From Trileptium ribeirensis (lineage: Eukaryota > Nematoda > Enoplea > Enoplida > Thoracostomopsidae): a stretch of 64,000 nucleotides of DNA. This document shows positions 59,801 through 64,000 of the stretch, piece after piece. The notes below the pieces were generated by a model that was not told where the DNA came from, did not search any database, and saw only the letters and a list, made by a program, of their open reading frames with translations. Numbering within the stretch: the first letter of the stretch is position 1; the number at the start of each line of letters is the position of its first letter. The DNA is taken from the NCBI GenBank assembly GCA_030248225.1, contig JASANE010007164.1, forward strand, positions 1 to 64,000. Reading direction: 5' to 3'. A program made the translations under genes and the position numbers.

Positions 59801-61499
59801 CGCATCAGAGGTCGCCTGACATCGAACACACAACAATCTTTCTTAAACAACCTAATATACAATGCTTACTTACCCTTCTTTAGAGGCATTACTCTCAACA
59901 ACGGTTGAACACTGTCGACCCGTCAAACTTGACACGTAGGAGCAATACTTGAAACGTCCTTCCTGAGTAACCTAAACGTGATTAGAAAAAATCAATGGAA
60001 TCATGTAAAACTGACAAAACTTGAAATCTCAGTCACTAGTTCTGGTGACTCATAAAATTATTTTTATATTCTACATTTACATGTTCCGAATCATAAACCA
60101 TTAACGTTAGTTAAACACTATAGCTATCACACTATAACTATAACTATCGGGTTAACGCAGAAACTACGGGGTGAATATACGCCTGAAAATGATTAAAATA
60201 AGAGCAACTTACAGTCAGGGGACCTTTTAATAATGGGATCGCCTAAAATTAGCAAAACTGCAACGTCTACGATCCCACTTGAAACAAAACAGGGCTAAAT
60301 ATATTATATCCAGCTAGCAAGACTATAAAAATGGAAAATAGGTAGGCTACACGTTTTTAGTAATGATAATATAACGTATACCCGCAATAGAAAAACCAAT
60401 TACAACTAGCAAGAGTGCATAATGAAATTAATGGACTCTTAAAACTAGGAACAACTCTACCCAATTTATTTGGAATATATAAAATTTCAAAAGCAGAAAC
60501 GCACTGGGTAATCACAACACTGAAACGAGTTTCGGCAATGCGTTTCAGTGTATGCTATGTACACACTACTAGGCTGAATTTCGCACTATATGCCTGAAAT
60601 GAGAAATATAAGTGCGCTACATCAGGAAATTGTCATGCGAAAGAGTGTTGCAATCATTTTCAGCGGCAAATTTAGTTGCTCTAAACCGAATTGCAATCGT
60701 CCGATTTTATACACATTTCTGTGAGCAAGCAAACTAATATAACTACCGAATCCAATTATATATATCTATCTCTGAAGGCGTATATCATTAGTTACGTATA
60801 GCAGCATTAAATTCATAATGTAGCTACAGCGAAGTAACCGAAGGTTAGGACTATTTCAAAAATATGGCAGGCTCTCAAGCTTACTTTCAAAAAAGACCAC
60901 AAATTTCAGCTATAAATTTTTTCGAAGACAGTGCAATAGTATACAAACACCTTAGAACAGCTACGGCGGAAATGTTTAAAGCCTATGATATTGAGTGCTA
61001 CCAATGATGTTTGACATAAATAAGGAAACATGTATGTCTGCTAAATTAAAACGAGATCTAGATTGACCCTAGAATACAACCGTATTGGTATTGTTCTACA
61101 CATGAATGCTTATCTCAAATGGAGAATCAGTGATTAAAATTTTGAATCTACCTGACAGTGCTGAATGCACAGATTGCGTTTCGGCGCACAGTCGCGCGTA
61201 CAAAAAGCAATACGTTTTCGTGGAACTAGCGGCGCATTACAAAGATTGTTCGATACAGCTGACGGATTAAACGATGGCGGTCGAATGTTCGATGGTTGTT
61301 TTTTGCTAACAGTTCTTTTAGATGATGTCGATGCCGCAGAGCTTGTAGATGTTGTCGCGTAGGCACCACCGTCGTGACTACACGAAGGCCGATTGTGCGA
61401 CGAAGTAAAATCTTTATTTAAACTACTACTTGTAGCAATGGGTGAACAATGTTTCTCAGGAATACTATGAGTCATGTCTCTGTCACTCACGTGGTTCAT
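41627..61499 (-). CDS. KANSL2: KANSL2/dgt1-like subunit of the NSL histone acetyltransferase complex
   Basis: Seven exons (61499-61152, 59971-59874, 58445-58144, 53347-53155, 50570-50407, 44135-43737, 41889-41627) join in frame, intron phases 0, 2, 1, 2, 1, 1, giving 588 residues. The first zinc module is C100, C104, C111-x2-H114, then C126-x10-C137-x13-C151-x2-H154. Residues 315-345 hold the conserved helix with TRDKLVRLQRLYIEQF. Residues 370-400 are the charged Leu/Arg segment after it. The second module is partial: C485, C490, C501-x2-H504, QFLF, C515, C520. This order is the zf-C3HC3H/KANSL2 architecture. Known for the family: KANSL2 (fly dgt1) is a nuclear scaffold subunit that works with MOF/KAT8 to acetylate histone H4 at promoters. 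The start is secure (in-frame TAA six bases upstream). The C-terminus is less sure. Confidence 0.88.
43737..44135 (-). CDS. KANSL2: KANSL2-like exon 6
   Basis: 399 bases, phase 1 to 1. Starts GPVDESLYNSEAEIRRLRRL, the family's segment after the helix. A serine/proline-rich linker follows, then CFVQRCSCVPLPYCHFC before A|GTAATC, the first half of the second zinc module. Confidence 0.8.
44700..44933. repeat. Dispersed repeat family Z, left fragment
   Basis: Blocks 'gagttttccaagcccta', 'gtgaatcttttcagcc', 'ggtcagaaaa.atcttgaattttggg'. The same blocks recur at 46322-46640, 47080-47560 and 58680-59560. Element G copy 2 is inserted at its right edge. Confidence 0.6.
44934..46321 (-). mobile_element. 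Element G copy 2: TIR transposon, TCAT duplication
   Basis: The same inverted termini as copy 1 (gggtcatttcacgctacga and complement), flanked by tcat at 44930-44933 and 46322-46325. 1388 bp, in the opposite orientation to copy 1. It contains acccccgacc-type C-tracts and no transposase. It lies in intron 5 of the KANSL2-like gene. Confidence 0.9.
46322..47560. repeat. Dispersed repeat family Z, several units
   Basis: At least three degenerate units, near 46410, 47080 and 47220, each with 'gagtttccca', 'cccccaagtgaaacttttcagcc' type blocks and 'catcggcatttatcattttac'. No coding signal. Confidence 0.6.
49540..50100. repeat. Internal direct repeats of family R
   Basis: Units with 'cccatgaagcccaaaatacac', 'ctctatgtagctg' and 'gtgctgctattgtc' recur about every 150-190 bases, as at 3600-4260. 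Confidence 0.5.
50407..50570 (-). CDS. KANSL2: KANSL2-like exon 5, with a GC donor
   Basis: 164 bases, phase 2 to 1. YSGVYAAQELAQ then TRDKLVRLQRLYIEQF, the family's most conserved helix. It ends CAAG|GCAAGT. Reading through would hit a stop three codons later, whereas splicing at GC joins exon 6 in frame. Confidence 0.85.
51605..52000 (+). repeat. Repeat family Y, uninterrupted copy
   Basis: Full-length counterpart of the split copy at 22320-22651 plus 25653-25870. It serves as the paralogous empty site for element G copy 1. Confidence 0.6.
53155..53347 (-). CDS. KANSL2: KANSL2-like exon 4
   Basis: 193 bases, phase 1 to 2. Acidic linker (DNLCDINDSDVDEVNVEIDD) ending DGDLDISQSL. The acceptor tract is TTGTTTGTTTTAG. 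A LINE remnant begins within about 35 bases on its upstream side. Confidence 0.8.
53384..53670 (+). pseudogene. LINE ORF1 C-terminal fragment
   Basis: The frame ends RISPLVVRNGHAGGQ and includes DPRFKRISIKRDLT, typical of the ORF1 tail of CR1/Jockey-type elements. The 5' part is missing. The open frame reaches further upstream only because it runs into antisense exon 4. Confidence 0.65.
53924..54640 (+). pseudogene. LINE endonuclease domain, broken
   Basis: Motifs in order: NARSLLPKINHL, AVTETLC, GGGCAIYA, then after a stop at about 54278 GDFNYPTINW, FEPTRKNNVLDLVF and SNSDHNSVVF. These are the metal- and phosphate-binding motifs of EEP-type endonucleases. A second stop lies at about 54429. 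Confidence 0.75.
54694..56670 (+). pseudogene. LINE reverse transcriptase, broken
   Basis: Motifs in order: KVIPIHKSG, SRPISLTS, FGFTKKQS, FLDLQKAFDKVP (after a frameshift near 55600), GSTIGPLLFNIYIDDL, IADDAAL (the ADD catalytic motif) and KYLGVNF. The C-terminal VLEKVQAAATKL and a degenerate SLETRR block follow. At least two frameshifts and several stops are present. Confidence 0.85.
57170..57980. other. Intronic repeat-like stretch
   Basis: Three overlapping minus frames of about 100 codons at 57365-57756 shadow each other, and none has splice partners. The 57215 block matches 28585. A GC-rich patch at 57930-57990 resembles the one at 37230-37300. Confidence 0.35.
58144..58445 (-). CDS. 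KANSL2: KANSL2-like exon 3
   Basis: 302 bases, phase 2 to 1. Starts FCLAHARHIALLRRRAERAG, which supplies the last C-x2-H pair (C151, H154). A long serine/alanine-rich linker follows, up to SYAYRKLS before TCAG|GTTAGC. Confidence 0.85.
58560..59560. repeat. Dispersed repeat family Z, intron 2 copies
   Basis: Two to three units containing 'aacttttcagcc', 'catcggcatttatcattttac' and 'aaaatggggtaaaaacccc', as at 46322-47560. In KANSL2-like intron 2. Confidence 0.55.
59874..59971 (-). CDS. KANSL2: KANSL2-like exon 2
   Basis: 98 bases too short to stand out as an open frame, found by splice signals. 'cacgtttag' acceptor and GG|GTAAGT donor, phase 0 to 2. Encodes VTQEGRFKYCSYVSSLTGRQ then C137, the centre of the first zinc module. 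Confidence 0.85.
61152..61499 (-). CDS. KANSL2: KANSL2-like exon 1
   Basis: 116 codons. A Ser/Thr-rich disordered N-terminus, then the start of the first zinc module (C87, C100, C104, C111, H114), ending CIQHCQ before the donor CAG|GTAGAT. An acceptor-like ttttcag at 61544-61538 lies upstream of the ATG. Confidence 0.85.
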
Positions 61500-61806
61500 A
61501 ATTTACCCCAAAAATAATGCTCAACTAAATGTACAACCTGAAAACATTTCTCCAATTTTAATAATTCATGTAACCAGAAAAATGAAATCACCATTAAGTA
61601 GGCAGTGAAATTATATGTAGCAGTGATGGACAGAGATACGGGTTACAATATATGTCTAAAATTGTCGGATATATCAATTGTCTGGATTATCCAGATATCA
61701 GAGACTAACTGGAATTCCGCTTCTGGATCCGAAAGAAATCTATTTGGGGAGCCGGATAATTTTTCCAGAGTCGGAGTTCCGCTTTTGTTTTGGATAGCTA
61801 TTCAGC

Positions 61807-62665
61807 AGGGAATAACCGGAACAGGAACCGGCAACCGGAACCCTCCATTTAAACCCTATCCGGAACCGGGTCTTCGAAAATTATATATATTAAAACAGAT
61901 GAAGGAAGAAATCAAGGTATAGTGAATTTAAAATGCATTAAAAATAACTTTTACACTAAACTTAATGTATTGCGATGGCATTATTGCCTTTCTGAAACTT
62001 CAAAAAGACTGAGGAAACTAATAATGTTTATTTATGGATCAATATGCCGGTTTTTGAACACCTAGAGCAAAAAATGCCTTCCACTGTACACAGTTGCGTT
62101 ATTGCGTCAAACTAAATGTGCTTACAACGCATGGAGCCTAGAATAAACGCTCTCGTTTAGTCTCCAGTCGCCTCTCTTTACTACACATACGTTTGTTACA
62201 TATTTTTCTGTAGGAAGCTTGAAATTATTGGTTTATATGGTTCTAAGAGAAAATAATATATAGAAGGTAATTTTCTGATCGGTGGTCAAGTTTCAATAAA
62301 TACGGTTCTTTGCCAAGAAAGCAGTTTCTGGCTGCGCTGGAGATAACGTTAGTTTACTTCAATTCAGATTGACTTATATACCAAGTTTACAAGCGAATGG
62401 CGGGTGCTTAACGCAATTTATGTTAAGCAAGCATGTCTTAAATACTTCTGCATAAGCCATACTCTGTTACCGAGTTGGATCGGTTTAATTCGAACGTACC
62501 CCGCAGACTTCTGAATGTGTAAAATAGCTGTACAGGCATCGACCTGGCTTTGATTTCTTAACAAGCTCCTGCAGGTTATTATGAAAAATTCCGAATGTAA
62601 TTATGTGCCCTACTTAAGTTTCACACGGCAAATTGCTTAGTTAATCTTTTCTTTTGTTATTCCTA
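61807..62665 (+). repeat. Interspersed repeat family X, copy C
   Basis: Starts cagggaataaccgg and follows copy A (5577-6535) throughout, including 'gcaggttattatgaaaaattcc' type blocks and the 'ttcttttg' end. Noncoding. Confidence 0.65.
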
Positions 62666-62669
62666 GGTC

Positions 62670-63340
62670 GTAGATGTACTATACTATGTGCTGGTTATGT
62701 TAAACAAGCCGCCACTGAAACTGTATGGTAGCGGCCGACTAATATTCAGTTGAAGTTTCTCAATCTGAACAATCGAACAGAGGAGAGATCCTTGGCCCCC
62801 GATGGCTGACCAAGAATAGTAGTTGGGAACTACTGGTTGCTCAAGGGGGTAATCGACTCCTCTCCCCTTATTCACCCGGAGTTCCCAAGATTAACACTAC
62901 TTGCTGAGCCCGTTTTGATGGCTGACAGACCCAACAAGCAGTGCTACTGACCTCGAAACCCCCGAATTTTCTCGCCCTGGTGGTACTCACTCGCTATTTG
63001 TGGGTCAAAATTTATAAGATATTACTAAGTTTTTATTATTATTTAATAGGACGTCACTCCTATTATAGTTGTTACTTCTTTTTATATGGAAATTATTACT
63101 AAATTATTTAGTAGCTTTCTTAAGAATATATACCTAATTGTGAAGCATAATCCCGATAAAGTTTCATTCTTTGGTGAAGCCACAATATTAAATCCGAAAT
63201 CAGTAATCAATAATAAATCCCGACTCCAATTAGCCCTTGACACCAATAATTCGTGAAGTCGTAACGCAAAATCAGTTTTAAAATACCACTTTTATAACAC
63301 GAAAGCCGTAGCTCTGGGGCTTTTAAATGCCAACCGTGAT
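62670..63340. other. Intergenic, unassigned
   Basis: A more GC-balanced stretch at 62690-63000 gives a 63-codon minus frame without splice or family support. It may be the end of an older retroelement. AT-rich beyond 63000. Confidence 0.35.
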
Positions 63341-63540
63341 GTATAACCATCCCTAGCAATTGTGTTAGTAGCTAGGTAACCGATTTTAAAATAAATTAAA
63401 TTCGCAACCAATAACTAATATCGCTATAGCATAATTCTTAGTATAACCATCCCTAGCAATTGTGTTAGTAGCTAGGTAACCGATTTTAAAATAAATTAAA
63501 TTCGCAACCAATAACTAATATCGCTATAGCATAATTCTTT
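63341..63540. repeat. Direct duplication, two copies of 100 bp
   Basis: 'gtataaccatccctagcaat' occurs at 63341 and 63441 and the intervening 100 bases are virtually identical, so the duplication is recent. Confidence 0.95.
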
Positions 63541-64000
63541 ATGGTCCAGTAAAAATAAAACCGCTATGAACTGCCTTAGCGTAATTCATTATGCTCCTAA
63601 TAATAATTTAGATAATCAACCGGAAGTAAGTTAAAATCTGCGCCAAACGTCATAAAATTCACTCGAACAGCCGCGGAACAGGACTAGACCAAAACTAAAA
63701 CTGAAAACTAATTGAAAAGAACACAGTGCTGCCAACGACCCGTGGAAAAAATATAGGACATAATATAGCATATACCTACAGTCATTGTTTCTTCAAGAGC
63801 TCGACTTATTTTTATTAAGGACTTACAATACCTGTATGAACGTCTTCAATTTTTCAGTTGCCATCGATACTTTCCCGTTGGCTTCTCCGACGACCGAAGC
63901 ATGTAATTTTTTTTCAGAAGTGCATGCTTCCATTAATGATGCTTCCATTAAAGTGCATTAAGCATCTTTTCTGCTGCATGAGTTTCTACTTCATGAATTC

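Overview
This window looks like nuclear DNA of an invertebrate animal. It is AT-rich and gene-poor, its genes are cut by long GT-AG introns, and it is full of decayed transposons. One gene is recognisable: a KANSL2/dgt1-type subunit of the MOF-NSL histone acetyltransferase complex, which points to a metazoan. I cannot name the phylum. I saw no bacterial operons, rRNA, tRNA or CRISPR array.

Layout, all genes on the minus strand. (1) About 1-7000: intergenic and repeat DNA, with a possible exon at 2631-2835, a foldback MITE at 3101-3484 and a TIR transposon at 5357-6883. (2) Gene A, 13490-7025, three exons, 510-residue glutamine-rich protein of unknown function; intron 2 holds a GC-rich MITE and a 6 x 139 bp tandem array. 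(3) About 13.5-20.2 kb: intergenic, with a 4 x 55 bp array. (4) Gene B, about 29030-20223, three exons, 253-residue one-pass membrane protein of unknown function; intron 1 contains a three-level nest of repeats (old repeat Y, then TIR element G, then a hAT-like element) and a 4 x 110 bp array. (5) About 29-35 kb: intergenic. (6) Gene C (tentative), 40211-34942, three tiny exons, 60-residue tail-anchored microprotein; its second intron holds a large inverted repeat. (7) KANSL2-like gene, 61499-41627, seven exons, 588 residues; one intron is GC-AG. Its introns hold a truncated CR1/Jockey-type LINE and a second copy of element G, and exon 5 lies inside a pair of long degenerate inverted repeats. 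(8) 61.5-64 kb: another repeat X copy and a 2 x 100 bp duplication.

The exons were assembled by eye from splice signals and frame continuity. The KANSL2 assembly is strong because seven exons join in frame and match the family motif order. Genes A and B are well supported as structures but not as functions. Gene C is tentative. The most interesting new material is element G: two copies in opposite orientation, each with a 4 bp target-site duplication and each with a paralogous empty site elsewhere in this same window.
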